A stretch of 64,000 nucleotides of DNA from contig NC_092567.1 in NCBI RefSeq assembly GCF_037975245.1, forward strand, positions 13,532,876 to 13,596,875, given 5' to 3'. The notes under the pieces are model-generated. The model made no database searches and was not told the DNA's origin. It saw only the letters and a list, made by a program, of their open reading frames with translations. The stretch's first letter is position 1, and each line of letters opens with the position of its first letter. The DNA is from Apostichopus japonicus (taxonomy: Eukaryota > Echinodermata > Holothuroidea > Aspidochirotida > Stichopodidae). Positions 34,745-47,904 of the stretch are shown in pieces. The translations under genes were made by a program, and so were the position numbers.

Positions 34745-36641
34745 GAGGATTTGAAGGAATTTCAAGTTCACAGTTATTTGAAAAGAATCACCCAGTAGTC
34801 AGAAGAATTCTATTGTTAAGGTTATTGTACGTTGATTAAAAAAAAAACAAAAAAAACAATGAGGTCCTCGGTCTGAATATAAAACACACAAGTGTGTGTA
34901 TGTGCGTCTGTGACAACTTTGCTCATAAACACAGTAATTCACCAAGCATTCAGTCCATGCACTTCAAACTTAAATCCCATAGTAAGTGCTGTTGATATTG
35001 AGCAAGGTCTATAGGTCATTTGAGGTAGCCAGTGGCGAAGATAGGAAAACCTTGTAAGCAAGCTTACGGAGCATCAGTAACATTGATTAATGCTATAATT
35101 ATGCGGTAGTAGCTTACACTTTGACTTGGAGCAGGGCTTGATAGAAGCTGTGAAATGTCATTAGAGGTCAACAGGAGACAAAGTATGAGTACAAGAACTG
35201 TTTTTGGAAGAGGGTCAAAGGTCAATAAAGGTCAGTGTCTTTTGGTAGGTAGGTGCCCCTAAGTAAGTTCCCAGCTACTTTTGTTTTTGGAAGGTCGAAG
35301 GTCATGTGAGGTCAATAGATGTACAATTCTGAAAAATAATAAAAGTAAAGCTGCAGTGAACCTCATATTCAGAATGTACATCTATGATTGTGTAGATACA
35401 AGAACTGTTTTGGAAGAGGTCAAATGTCTGAAAACTTTGGAAAAATGACAACTCCAAAAGTGTGGCTTAGATCGACCTCATACGTGGTATGATGGTTTCC
35501 CAATGTGACTTGTTGTTGTTATTTCCTTTTGGTGAGCCACCATGGTTGGGTCAACTTCAGTTCAGTTAAGTTTGTGGAGAGGCTGAATACATTAATAGTC
35601 TAAATATAATTATGAACAATGCACACAGACAGTCTAAAGATGAATCTGTCTTTAATAGAGAGCTGATACTGTTGAGTTGGGTGAGAACACACTTGACCCT
35701 TGTAAGTTGTCACACTTTGAACATGAAGGGGTCAACAGGTTAACTCAAATGGTCTCCAAATTGGCCTTATTTACTGTCATAAGTACTAGATGATTTTGTT
35801 TTTGGCAGTAAATTGTCAAAATATTTTACAGTGAAAAACAATGCGATAACTTTCATTCATTATTAACAATTGTTGAATTGTTAGTGGCAGAGCTGATTGT
35901 TTAGCTCAATTAGTTAAAAAAAGACCATTTTTATCTGTTTTCAGCAGACAGTGGTCTTCTCTGGATATGGAAACATTTTGGCATTCAACTTGTTTATATT
36001 ATAAAATCCTTATGAGTTACTCAGTTTTTTTTTGATGCCAGCAGTGTATTAGATTATAATCTCTGCATCATCGGCTAGTTGAGTAAAAATTGAATGGTAG
36101 GGAATCACAGAAATGCTTCTGGCTTTCTGGTATTCTTTGTTTGTATAGTAAAAACTGTTGGTCTTTTTTTTAACGTAATTAGACGTGAAACTGGAGGCCA
36201 ACAACATATCAGTTCAAAGCAGAGCTAAGCTGAAAATCTTTGAAAGGGTTCCTCTTTCACAAATGTGGCAGTGAAGATGAGCAAAAGTATATAAAATGGG
36301 GTTATTATCTATTACACACATAGACAATGAATTGAAAAATTTCATGGTGTATGTCAGTTTGCAAAAGACAAATGAGTTAAACATTGCCACTGCTCTAGTC
36401 AGTGGAACTCAATGCTTATCTCATGACGGAAACAAAGAGCAATACGTGGAGACATATTTATCTCTTGAAGGAAACCTAATAAGGTTTGTAAACAAGGCAT
36501 CTAATTACATAAACCCAGACCACATTGCAATTTTGGCATTTCTGGTAAGTATTTCTTTTATCTACTACAATAAAAGATAGAAAAGTCTATTCTATTTTGA
36601 ATGAAATTAAATGATTAGTATTACCTTTCATTTTTCCCTAG
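34745..36641. other. RECQL intron 3, distal part
   Basis: 34745-35480 holds a copy of the AGGTCA repeat family, with a GT-rich leader (ACACACAAGTGTGTGTATG) and a GGGTCAAAGGTCA element at 35212-35224. A longer open frame at 36296-36580 has no splice support or recognisable family and is considered chance. Confidence 0.5.
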
Positions 36642-36947
36642 GAATTACCTTAGTTGTTTCACCATTGGTATCTTTAATGGAGGATCAAGCCATGACCCTT
36701 CAGGATCTTGGCATAGCAGCCACGCTTCTCTCAGCATCTACCTCACGTGATCATCTGAAAGTGGTTCTTCAGGACATGGTAAATCCTAAGGCCAAACTCA
36801 AACTCCTATATGTGACTCCAGAGAAAATTGCCAAGAGTAAACGGTTTATGGCACAACTTCAAAAAGCTTATGACAAGGGAATGCTTTCCAGGATTGTCAT
36901 TGATGAGGTCCATTGCTGCAGTCAATGGGGACATGACTTTAGACCAG
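36642..36947 (+). CDS. RECQL: RECQL exon 4, motifs Ia, Ib and II
   Basis: This 306-nt exon is the longest. It contains [10 protein letters not shown] (motif Ia), [14 protein letters not shown] (Ib region) and [15 protein letters not shown]. The last is the DEVH Walker B box (motif II) followed by the RecQ-specific aromatic-rich loop that couples DNA binding to ATP hydrolysis. All these residues are intact. The 2.7-kb intron before it holds the 59-bp minisatellite and the (CCCCT)n tract. Confidence 0.97.
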
Positions 36948-39435
36948 GTATGTCATCATAACTATAACTAATAACTTAGTTCTACCAGACATATCTCTGG
37001 ACACAACATTTCCCCAAAAACTTGGTTTCCCCATCAGCTAATAATACTTGTGCTGTGTCCTGTACTTACAAGGGGTTTAATTAGTCATTTTTGCAGTAAA
37101 ATACATGTTATGCATAGTAGGCTCTATCCCTGTAGGTTCAGCATTTTGAAAAAAACAGCTTTCCTTTAGTAGTGACACCAGATTTGACATGAATCCTACC
37201 AACCAATAATGTGAAAATGTTTGTCCAAGGAAAACAAGACTTTCAGTCTTGATTCCTGCTCAAAAAGTTGGGAATGTTTGTAGCATCATCTTTAAGGTGT
37301 CTAAAAGTCCTTCACACTAACTAATTTTTCATCAGAAAGGCTTGCTCCAACAGGTTGGAGAAATGAAATTTCTTAAGGTGATCTCTGAAAGGTAAGAATG
37401 TTGCAACATTCATCATCATTGCTGCCACTGCCTTGGAGGAGACCCTGTTTGTTATAAAGTACCTAATTATTTCAGTACTAAAGTACCTAATATATTCTCC
37501 CTCATTGATATAATCTTGATGGTAGAGCTTAAGAGTACTGATAACAAACATTTACTGTATAAAGATAGGCTTTTGCACTTGCATGTACTAGCATGTGTTT
37601 GAACAATTTGTTTGTGCAACTTGTTAGGAAACTGTCATACACATTGTACTGACTTGAAGGATTCAGACCTGTCAACCTGTTTGACCCCAAAATAGGGAGA
37701 ATAAAATTTTTCAGGGCCAAAAAACGGGGAGAATAAGGGGAAAATAGGGAGGTTGGTAATTTTTAACTGAAATTATATAAATACTCCTAAATAAATAGCC
37801 TACAGTACCGCTCATGTATAACTGGACATGTGTACGCCGACAGGATCGTATAAAGACGTATAAACAAGTACAATCGCAGATAAAATCGTTGACAAACAAA
37901 TTGCCGCGTAGACACCTCGTATAATCCCTGTACGAGTTTATACGCAGGAAATGCTATTGTGCTCAATGAATAGGGATTTAAATCGCCGAAAGAATTAGTG
38001 GATGTTTGACACAGCCATTTCTTAAATTGTAGTTTAAGACGTGATATTCACCTAGCATCGAAGAGGACGCATGTAAAGTGTGTGCCAGCATAGAACTTAA
38101 CTGTTTTTTGGCGTATACAAGTAGCCTACATGCAAACTGCACACATCCGGTACGCCGCATATACAAACAAGTGACAACTTTTGTTTATTAAACTTGTGCA
38201 CCATGGCATATGCACAGTGCACGCTGTACTTCTGTACTGTATTCATGACTCGACCAAGGCCAACGTACAATAACGACATTGGGCGAAGTCTGAGAACTGA
38301 CAAAGCAGCCTGATATTGATTGAGAGTCCTGCACAGCACTGTGTCAGTCGTAACATGTTTATAAACAGTCAGTCTATTTTTACTTAGATAACACTTATTA
38401 CGCGATAGGCATAGGACTAACTGTTGGCTATTTCAGAAATTTCACAAGTGATGAAACATTAAAAAACCGGGAGAATAGAATATGAAACCGGGAGGCCGGG
38501 AGAGCTTTGTCTGTCCAGATCTTGTTAAAGCTGAGGTATATTATTTTCTACTTGTAGATTCCTCACTGAATAGTACTATATGATAGTGATGGTGCGTGAG
38601 TGTGAAAGTCTTTCCCCCTTCTAATCTAGCAGTTCCAAGTCCTTAGAAATCATTTAAAGAATCACCACATCCTCAGAGGAATAATATTGTTAAAGGTAGC
38701 CCGGAGTATGTGGATTTCAATAACTGCAAAACAATGTGGTCCTCAGTATGAATGTAAAACACACCTGTGTGTGTGTGTGTGTGATGCCTTTGCTTGTAAA
38801 ACTATACCTCAAAAAGTATCTGGTGGATAAACTCCATACTTAGTATATGGAAACACCTTACTGAGTACAAGAATCTTATTCTTTTCTGGGACGGTCAAGG
38901 ATCATTTGAAGTCAACAGAGGTCAAAGTCTAAAAACATTGTAAATACAGTAACTCAAAAAGTTAAGCCTGAATGCAGTTCATACTTGGTATGTACATAAA
39001 CATTATTTAGCACAAGAAACTTCTTTTCTTTTCTGGGAACGTCAAACATCATTTGAGGTGAACAGAGGTGAAAGTCTGAAATCTTTTAAATATTGTAAAA
39101 CAAAAAGTATAGCTCCATGAGTGAAGTTGGATAAGGATCATAGTTTGCATGTGTATCTACCAGTACATGAATTTTTAACCCATTTTGTGAACTTCAAAGG
39201 TCATTTGAGTCAACAGAGAGAGGTCAAAGTCTCAAAATCTAATCATAAAAACTTAGAAAGTTTAGCTTAGATCTTTGGATCTGAATTAGAGCAAGAAGCT
39301 TGCTACTAACATGATTTCATTTAATGGTCAACCGATAACGTCTTGTTTTAGAGGGCAGTTTTTCTGCTGAATTTCCTCTCATAGCATTTGGCAAGGAACC
39401 ACTAAGCCTATTGACTTTTTGGTTTTTCATTACAG
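36948..39435. other. RECQL intron 4, with probable MITE and AGGTCA repeats
   Basis: 37668-38515 differs from the flanks. It starts CAGACCTGTCAACCTG with GGGAGAATAA runs, has a CpG-richer middle, and ends with AAACCGGGAGGCCGGGAG and GTCTGTCCAG. This suggests a MITE, but the termini are imperfect. 38630-39270 is a second copy of the (GT)n plus AGGTCA repeat seen at 34745-35480. Confidence 0.45.
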
Positions 39436-39602
39436 ATTACAAAGTACTTGGAATCCTGAAGCGTCAGTTTCCTGATAGTCCCATCCTTGGACTAACAGCT
39501 ACAGCTTCTACCAGTGTCGTGTATGATGTTAAAAGTATGCTCAACATTGCCGGTTGTGATGTCATCAGATCAACATATAATCGTGCCAATCTATTCTATG
39601 AG
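39436..39602 (+). CDS. RECQL: RECQL exon 5, motif III
   Basis: The exon reads DYKVLGILKRQFPDSPI, then LGLTATASTSVVYDVKS and ends YNRANLFYE. LTATA is helicase motif III, and the NRANLFYEV sequence is the RECQL hinge to the second RecA-like lobe. It begins with two codon bases and ends on a codon boundary before GTAATG. Confidence 0.96.
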
Positions 39603-41481
39603 GTAATGAAGGTTTGTTTAGATGAGGATAATATGAGGCACACCCATTGCGTTTTACATGTGATAGTATTGTACACCTGAATACACAACCTTCAGAGCAG
39701 GTTGTGTTTCTGTACCTATTTTAGATATAAAGGTTTTAATGACAAAGTATTTAGATATCACTAATATCAGGCAAACCTGTTATCATGTTACCTCCTCAGT
39801 TCAGGTGTATTTGTTGACTTGTGTAGTGTTTCTGAGATACTGAAATTTGAATTCTATGTTATTTATCAACAAATAGAAGTGAATAAAGTGAATCCTCAAC
39901 TGAAAATAGTGGCAATTAATTGGTGTGCACCACATTAATTCTGTAGGTATTAAACTTTGACCTTCGATATGGTCCTGGACGTCTTTTTCACTGTTTTTTA
40001 ATATTTGAGGTTGACAGATACACTTGTGATGTTGCTGGAAAATGATATTCAGTTGTTCTTAAGTGTGAAAAACAATGCTTGTAGTAAGGCGTTATCTTAC
40101 TTTGATTCCCACAGCATGCAATGTCACATATGGGAAGGCATCTTTTCAATATTAAATATGGGCTTTTGAGCCAAGTGGTTTAGGCCAATTTGATTAAGTT
40201 GAACCATTTTGTGAGTGGGACCAATGACTTTGGTAGGAAGACCCTGCCTTCTTTTTGTGTTATGCTCAGCACCCAGAAAGAATTGGGAATTTGGCAGCAT
40301 TTCATTATATTGATCATACAAACTGAAGCAACTGCTACCCTTGATATGTGATTGAGTACTAGTTACAGAAACTGTTATATGACATACATAGATGTCCTTA
40401 CCATCCATAGAACTTCTAGTCAGGCTGGTATGATCGATCAATGAGTTGGTTTTTCTCAGGGATTTCTCAGGAAAGTCCACCCTTCTTCCAGTGCATCATA
40501 TGCTGACATTTGTGTAGTTTTTACATGGTTGGTGTTGCAAATTTCTCTTGAAGGATTTCCATAAAAGTGATGTGGTCAATATAAATATAGGGCTTAGTTC
40601 CATTGTCTCCCTTCCCCTAGATGCCAAAACATGTCTTTCTTCCTGAATTTCTTGTCCTTTCACCTGTGCTCTTGCCACCTCTGTTAAACACTGGTGTCTC
40701 TCCTGGAATCATGTCCCCTTCCGTTTTCTTTAATCTGGAAATGTGACCTTGCCAGCATTTCCATCCTGGATGCTTTATCTACAAGTTTCTTTGGGAAGCG
40801 ACCTTAAAAGCAAATTATTACCCAGCATCCAAGCTTTCCGTTACAACTGGCACCCATTTGAATGCTGATAGGATATAGTCCCCACTTATCTTATGGCCAC
40901 TCATGCAAAGTTGTTTGTTTGATAAGCAAGCCAGGTAATAATTATATAGCCACCACTGTAATGGGAGAAAAGCACTAATCCTCCAGCACCTGCAGTGTTT
41001 ATTCCACTTTTATGGAATATGGCTGACCTCCTTCAGCTTTGTGCTCTTGGTTCAAACCTGTTGTAACATTAGCTCAGAAACTGTTAGGTACTGGGTACTT
41101 GCTCCTGTGGGTTTGAAGCAGTAGTTTGCATTTTGTTAGCAACTTTACTACATCTGCCAAGAATTAATCAAATAAAACTGCATAACTCCAAAAGTTCAAC
41201 TTTCCTGCTAAGAAAATGGAGCAATTTGCGATTTAGTGATTCTACATCACAACCGACGACACCGACTGCAATTACTAAAGAGTACTAAAAGTGTTAACAG
41301 CAGTAATATTAGCCATATTACTGTCTGCAGAGCCAGTTTTCCTGATATGAGATATGCTGTTCTGACAGTCTATCAAAAGATAGTAAGGAAAAACAAACAC
41401 AAAGCTATTGAAGAGGGCCTAAAAGGAAATAAGAGAAACTGCCAAATGGCAGAAAGTGCTAGAATAAAGTAAGATGGCACT
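39603..41481. other. RECQL intron 5, proximal part with a decayed minus-strand frame
   Basis: Between about 40085 and 40800 the minus strand contains consecutive open stretches (118 and 60 residues) interrupted by stops, with a lower AT content than the flanks. This may be a decayed retroelement or pseudogene, but no family motif was identified. The rest of the interval has nothing recognisable. Confidence 0.35.
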
Positions 41482-41485
41482 TTAA

Positions 41486-42313
41486 AGCAGCATTTTGCGT
41501 TGGGTCTCTTTTTTCCACCTTTTTAACATGTGCATCGATTTTTTTAGATGTATCAATCATAAAACAGCAAACTAAGATACCATCCAAGTTTCACCCTGCC
41601 AAGAGAGTTAATTACTCTTTATGTCGATAACGAGTAAAAGTGTCCTCGACAAAGTTTTCATATCTCCAAATCCACTAGTTTGAATTCCACCAATCAGTGA
41701 ATAGTATGTTTATTCATGAGCATTTTGCGTTTGATCGCCGTTTTCTACATTTTTGACATGTCCATCGAGTTTTTTACATGCATCAAAATCACAAAACAGC
41801 AAATTAAGATATTAGCCAAGTTTTTCCCTGCCAAAAACGTTAATTGGCGAGTATTCCACATACAAATTAATCGCATTCAGTTCCCAAACCCACTAGTTTG
41901 AATTCAACCAATCAGAGATGCAGGTTTAGTTATGAGCCGTTGCTAAAAATAGATTCAAGACTTTGCCTTGGTACAACCATGGAGCTATAGCTCCATGGTA
42001 CAACCAAGGAGTTGTTATGCAACTCCCTGGTACAACTGCCATATAGACTGTACACAAATCAAGCGTGGTGTTATATTACGTATCTGTCAATGACGTTCGT
42101 AGTGTTTAAATATTCATATTATGGGCGAGGTTTATTGGGTTCCCAACGGAAAATATCTTGGAGAACAACAAAGTTGAAAGTTGCAATTTTTTCGACTTTT
42201 ATGCCACCATTTGAAGTAAAATATAAATAGATAAGCTAGTTATGTATGTCGTTATGGCACAGTGGAGTCAGTGAGGTTGAGAAAAATCATAGAAAAGGAC
42301 GCAAAATGCTGCT
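41486..42313. mobile_element. TTAA-flanked MITE (828 bp) in RECQL intron 5
   Basis: The ends are a perfect 15-bp inverted repeat, AGCAGCATTTTGCGT, flanked by TTAA at 41482-41485 and 42314-42317. The left part is internally duplicated: the segment from GCATTTTGCGT at about 41492 recurs from about 41721. The element also contains a 24-bp perfect palindrome at 41976-41999 and a GGAGTTG/CAACTCC hairpin nearby. The TTAA target and AG-type terminus point to a Kolobok- or piggyBac-type non-autonomous element. An open frame inside it is not a transposase. Confidence 0.82.
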
Positions 42314-42783
42314 TTAAAAGGGGTAAAACCTGGACAAAAATAGGTAGCAATAATCCTTAAAATTTGAAATTTTTTTTCTATTGAGAAGCAGAGCTATGGG
42401 GAAGAGAAATCATCTAAGGCTTCACCCCTTCTCATCAGCAGAAAATTGTCACACTTAATGTACACACTTGTGTTAAAACTCTTGAGTAAGTCAGGTATAT
42501 GTCATAAAAACAAACTATTATCAAAGAAATACCACTCTATCATAGAAGAAGTACCTAGCCAATGTGTCATGAAGCAATTAGACTGAAGTGGGGAATAACA
42601 TAAACTATTATTAATGCTAACTACCTACTAAACTTGTGTTGTTGCAGATGACAGCTGCAAAGACCTTTTGTAGCACATTGGCACAATATTAAATGGAACA
42701 AGCTACTTTAGGTAAACATTATTCTTTTAAATTCGCTTATATTATTTTAAGTGGATATCGATGCCATTTCTTTTCCTTTCCAG

Positions 42784-42862
42784 GTGAGGTTTAAACCACC
42801 TGGTAATGAGTTTACTAGTAAACTTGTAGAATTGTTGAAAGGGGAGTTTGCTAATCAATCAG
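42784..42862 (+). CDS. RECQL: RECQL exon 6, start of second RecA lobe
   Basis: A 79-nt exon reads VRFKPPGNEFTSKLVELLKG, then EFANQSG. It fits between YEV and GIIYCF of RECQL proteins, where human has VRQKPSNTEDFIEDIV. The acceptor is CTTTCCAG and the donor is GTATGG. The intron after it contains the 53-bp minisatellite of about 1.8 kb. Confidence 0.9.
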
Positions 42863-43129
42863 GTATGGTAACAAAAGTGAGGTACAATGTTAACATGTTA
42901 TATCTTACTTAAGAAACAGCTGATGTATATGACATGTTGATATTTCATACAGGATCTTCTGGTACATGGTATTTTAAATGACCCCTATGAATGAATTGAA
43001 TTATCAAGCCAAGCAATAATTTGATAATTGCTTTAGTTCCTGTCGATGCTGTTTGTAACCATTGCTTACATCAAGCTAACGCATTGGTGTTTGGTGGAAT
43101 ATGCTGTTATACCACCTTAAAAATGGCCT

Positions 43130-44990
43130 ACCTCTTTGATATGTTGAGGTACATGCAGTGATATCTGCATTGAGAATGGGCTACTCAATTGATGTTTTGA
43201 GGTGCATGCAGTGATATCTGCTTTGAGATTAGGCTACTCAATTGATGTTTTGAGGTACATGCAGTGATATCTGCATTGAGAATAGGCTACTCAATTGATG
43301 TTTTGAGGTACATGCAGTGATATCTGCTTTGAGATTGGGCTATATAGTTGATGTTTTGAGGTACATGCAGTGATATCTGCATTGAGAATAGGCTACTCAA
43401 TTGATGTTTTGAGGTACATGCAGTGATATCTGCTTTGAGATTGGGCTACTCAATTGATGTTTTGAGGTACATGCAGTGATATCTGCCTTTGAGAATGGGC
43501 TATATATATAGTTGATGTTTTGAGGTACATGCAGTGATATCTGCTTTGAGATTGGGCTATTCAATTGATGTTTTGAGGTACATGCAGTGATATCTGCTTT
43601 GAGATTGGGCTATATAGTTGATGTTTTGAGGTACAGGCAGTGATATCTGCTTTGAGATTGGGCTATTCAATTGATGTTTTGAGGTACATGCAGTGATATC
43701 TGCTTTGAGATTGGGCTATTCAATTGATGTTTTGAGGTACATGCAGTGATATCTGCTTTGAGATTGGGCTATATAGTTGATGTTTTGAGGTACATGCAGT
43801 GTTATCTGCTTTGAGATTAGGCTACTCAATTGATGTTTTGAGGTACATGCAGTGATATCTGCTTTGAGATTAGGCTACTCAATTGATGTTTTGAGGTACA
43901 TGCAGTGATATCTGCTTTGAGATTGGGCTATTCAATTGATGTTTTGAGGTACATGCAGTGATATCTGCTTTGAGATTGGGCTATTCAATTGATGTTTTGA
44001 GGTACATGCAGTGATATCTGCTTTGAGATTGGGCTATGTAGTTGATGTTTTAAGGTACATGCAGTGTTATCTGCTTTGAGATTAGGCTACTCAATTGATG
44101 TTTTAAGGTACATGCAGTGATATCTGCTTTGAGATTGGGCTATATAGTTGATGTTTTGAGGTACATGCAGTGTTATCTGCTTTGAGATTAGGCTACTCAA
44201 TTGATGTTTTGAGGTACATGCAGTGATACTGTATCTGCTTTGAGATTGGGCTACTCAATTGATGTTTTGAGGTACATGCAGTGATACTGTATCTGCTTTG
44301 AGATTGGGCTACTCAATTGATGTTTTGAGGTGCATGCAGTGATATCTGCTTTGAGATTAGGCTACTCAATTGATGTTTTGAGGTACATGCAGTGATATCT
44401 GCATTGAGAATAGGCTACTCAATTGATGTTTTGAGGTACATGCAGTGATATCTGCTTTGAGATTGGGCTATATAGTTGATGTTTTGAGGTACATGCAGTG
44501 ATATCTGCATTGAGAATAGGCTACTCAATTGATGTTTTGAGGTACATGCAGTGATATCTGCTTTGAGATTGGGCTACTCAATTGATGTTTTGAGGTACAT
44601 GCAGTGATATCTGCCTTTGAGAATGGGCTATATAGTTGATGTTTTGAGGTACATGCAGTGATATCTGCTTTGAGATTAGGCTACTCAATTGATGTTTTGA
44701 GGTGCATGCAGTGATATCTGCTTTGAGATTAGGCTACTCAATTGATGTTTTGAGGTACATGCAGTGATATCTGCTTTGAGATTAGGCTACTCAATTGATG
44801 TTTTGAGGTACATGCAGTGATATCTGCCTTTGAGAATGGGCTATATAGTTGATGTTTTTAGGTACATGCAGGGATATCTGCTTTGAGATTGGGCTATATA
44901 GTTGATGTTTTGAGATGCATACAGTGATATCTGCTTTGAGAAATGGAGTTCCTCATTTCTATTTGAGATATATGCAGTGATATCTATTTT
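43130..44990. repeat. 53-bp minisatellite in RECQL intron 6 (about 34 units)
   Basis: A typical unit holds TGATGTTTTGAGGTACATGC, then AGTGATATCTGC and TTTGAGATTGGGCTACTCAAT. Two main variants alternate (CTACTCAAT and CTATATAGT), and several variant blocks recur in the same order, so there is higher-order structure. Units at the right edge are degenerate. Confidence 0.96.
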
Positions 44991-45522
44991 CTAATGAAGG
45001 AATAATCAGAAAATTAACAAGAAGTTGTGATCTACTCTTAAATGTATTTGAGTAAAATCATCAGAATCCAATGGAATCGGGAAGTTCTCACTTCTGTTTG
45101 AAAAATACCGTTGAGAACTTCCCAGTCAGTTGTTGATTTACTTATAAATAAAATAATTTATGCCATAGATAAAATACTTACTAAGTTTGGTACACTTGCT
45201 GGAACTATATGTCCAAAATGCAACTAGCCGCCTTAATATCTGAATCTAATTGAGAAGACCATACCATTTTATAGTTAATTGTATTTTGAAACTTAAAGTT
45301 GTAGAAGCTGGTGCGATGATTCAAACCTTAAATTAATCAAAGTGGAAACAGTTGCAAGGGGAATATAAGAGAACTAATTTAGAAGAAGGAAGTGACTCTC
45401 CTCAGACTAGTTATTATATAGTATAAATTATTATATATAGTATTATATATAGTATAAATTATTTTAGGTAGATTTTATTGATAAATATTGAATGCATGTG
45501 TATATCATATGTTCCTTTGCAG

Positions 45523-45671
45523 GGATAATCTACTGTTTTAGTAGGAAGGACACCGAGAATGTGGCACATGAGCTTAACAGTGAAGGAGTTAGGGCTGCTG
45601 CTTATCATGCATACATAGAGCCACAAGCTAGGAGTATGGTTCATAAAGATTGGAGAAATGGTCGTATAAAG
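45523..45671 (+). CDS. RECQL: RECQL exon 7, motif IV
   Basis: This exon contains IIYCFSRKDTENVAHEL (motif IV), then EGVRAAAYHAYIEPQARS and VHKDWRNGRIK. It aligns without gaps to human RECQL from GIIYCFSQKD to the residues just before VVVAT. Exon ends are at TTTGCAG and GTGAGT, both consensus. It ends on a codon boundary. Confidence 0.96.
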
Positions 45672-46969
<1,298 letters not shown>

Positions 46970-47218
46970 TAAAACATAATAAAAAGATGAAATTCATACT
47001 TGGTAGTTAGTGTGCATTAATTACTGCAAGAACTTGCTGACCACTTGAAGTCAGTAAGGTTTTTTTTTTTTTTTTACATCTGTAAAAATTTATTTACTGT
47101 GCAGTTACAATGAAGTAGAGTTCTATTATACAGTGCAGTTACAAGATTACTGTGGTGTGAAAACCCCCAAGGGGCATGTCTAGAAGATTGAACAAAAATA
47201 TATATAAGAATGTAAAAA

Positions 47219-47370
47219 AACAAGTAAATATCTCCAGGACACAAGCAAGTAAATATCTCTAGGACACAAGCAAGTAAATATCTCTAGGACACAAGCAAGT
47301 AAATATCTCCTGGACACAAGCTAGTAAATATTTCTAGGACACAAGCCAGTAAATATCTCCTGGCCACCCT
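47219..47370. repeat. 25-bp minisatellite in RECQL intron 8
   Basis: About six units of AAGTAAATATCTCTAGGACA plus CAAGC. Confidence 0.9.
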
Positions 47371-47765
47371 CTAAATTACATATCCTACACAGGATGACAA
47401 GTGTCATCTGTAATAAAGTGAACATTTGCATTAATGATTTAAAAACTATTATTCATATGTGAGGTGTAAAAGGTTAAACTATATATGTATAATGAGGAAG
47501 TACTTTAGTACCGACTATTTTTTAGTGTTGTTGCATGAAACTCCTATTGCTCTAATGACTATTCGTCTTGCACTAAAGTAATTTAATTCATTTGAGCATC
47601 TTGCTGCATGCATCTTGGCTTGATTATATGCATCTTCAATGACTTTGACAATGTTCAAATGTTACACAGGCTACTTGCTCCCCACCATTGTTGATGAAGC
47701 AAATTTCACCATTGGCAGATGAAGATCCTTACGGCAATAAAGTATTTGCTACTTGTCATTTGCAG

Positions 47766-47904
47766 GACGTGATAACAAGCCGGCTAGTTGCATCTTATAC
47801 TTTGGTTTTGTTGACGTCTTCAGACAAAGTACCATGGTGGTAATGGAACAGACAGGCTTGGCAAAGCTCTATGAAATTGTTGCCTACTGCAGTATACGTG
47901 GAAG
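47766..47904 (+). CDS. RECQL: RECQL exon 9, end of motif VI and start of RecQ-Ct
   Basis: This exon reads [19 protein letters not shown], then [20 protein letters not shown] and AYCSIRGR. It completes GRAGRD and enters the RecQ C-terminal region; human has [20 protein letters not shown] here. It ends after two bases of an Arg codon, whose third base is supplied by exon 10 (AG then G). Confidence 0.95.

Noticed and set aside
36296-36580. 94-codon plus-strand open frame in RECQL intron 3
   Set aside because: RECQL proteins have no residues at this place, there are no good splice sites at both ends, and the composition is intron-like.
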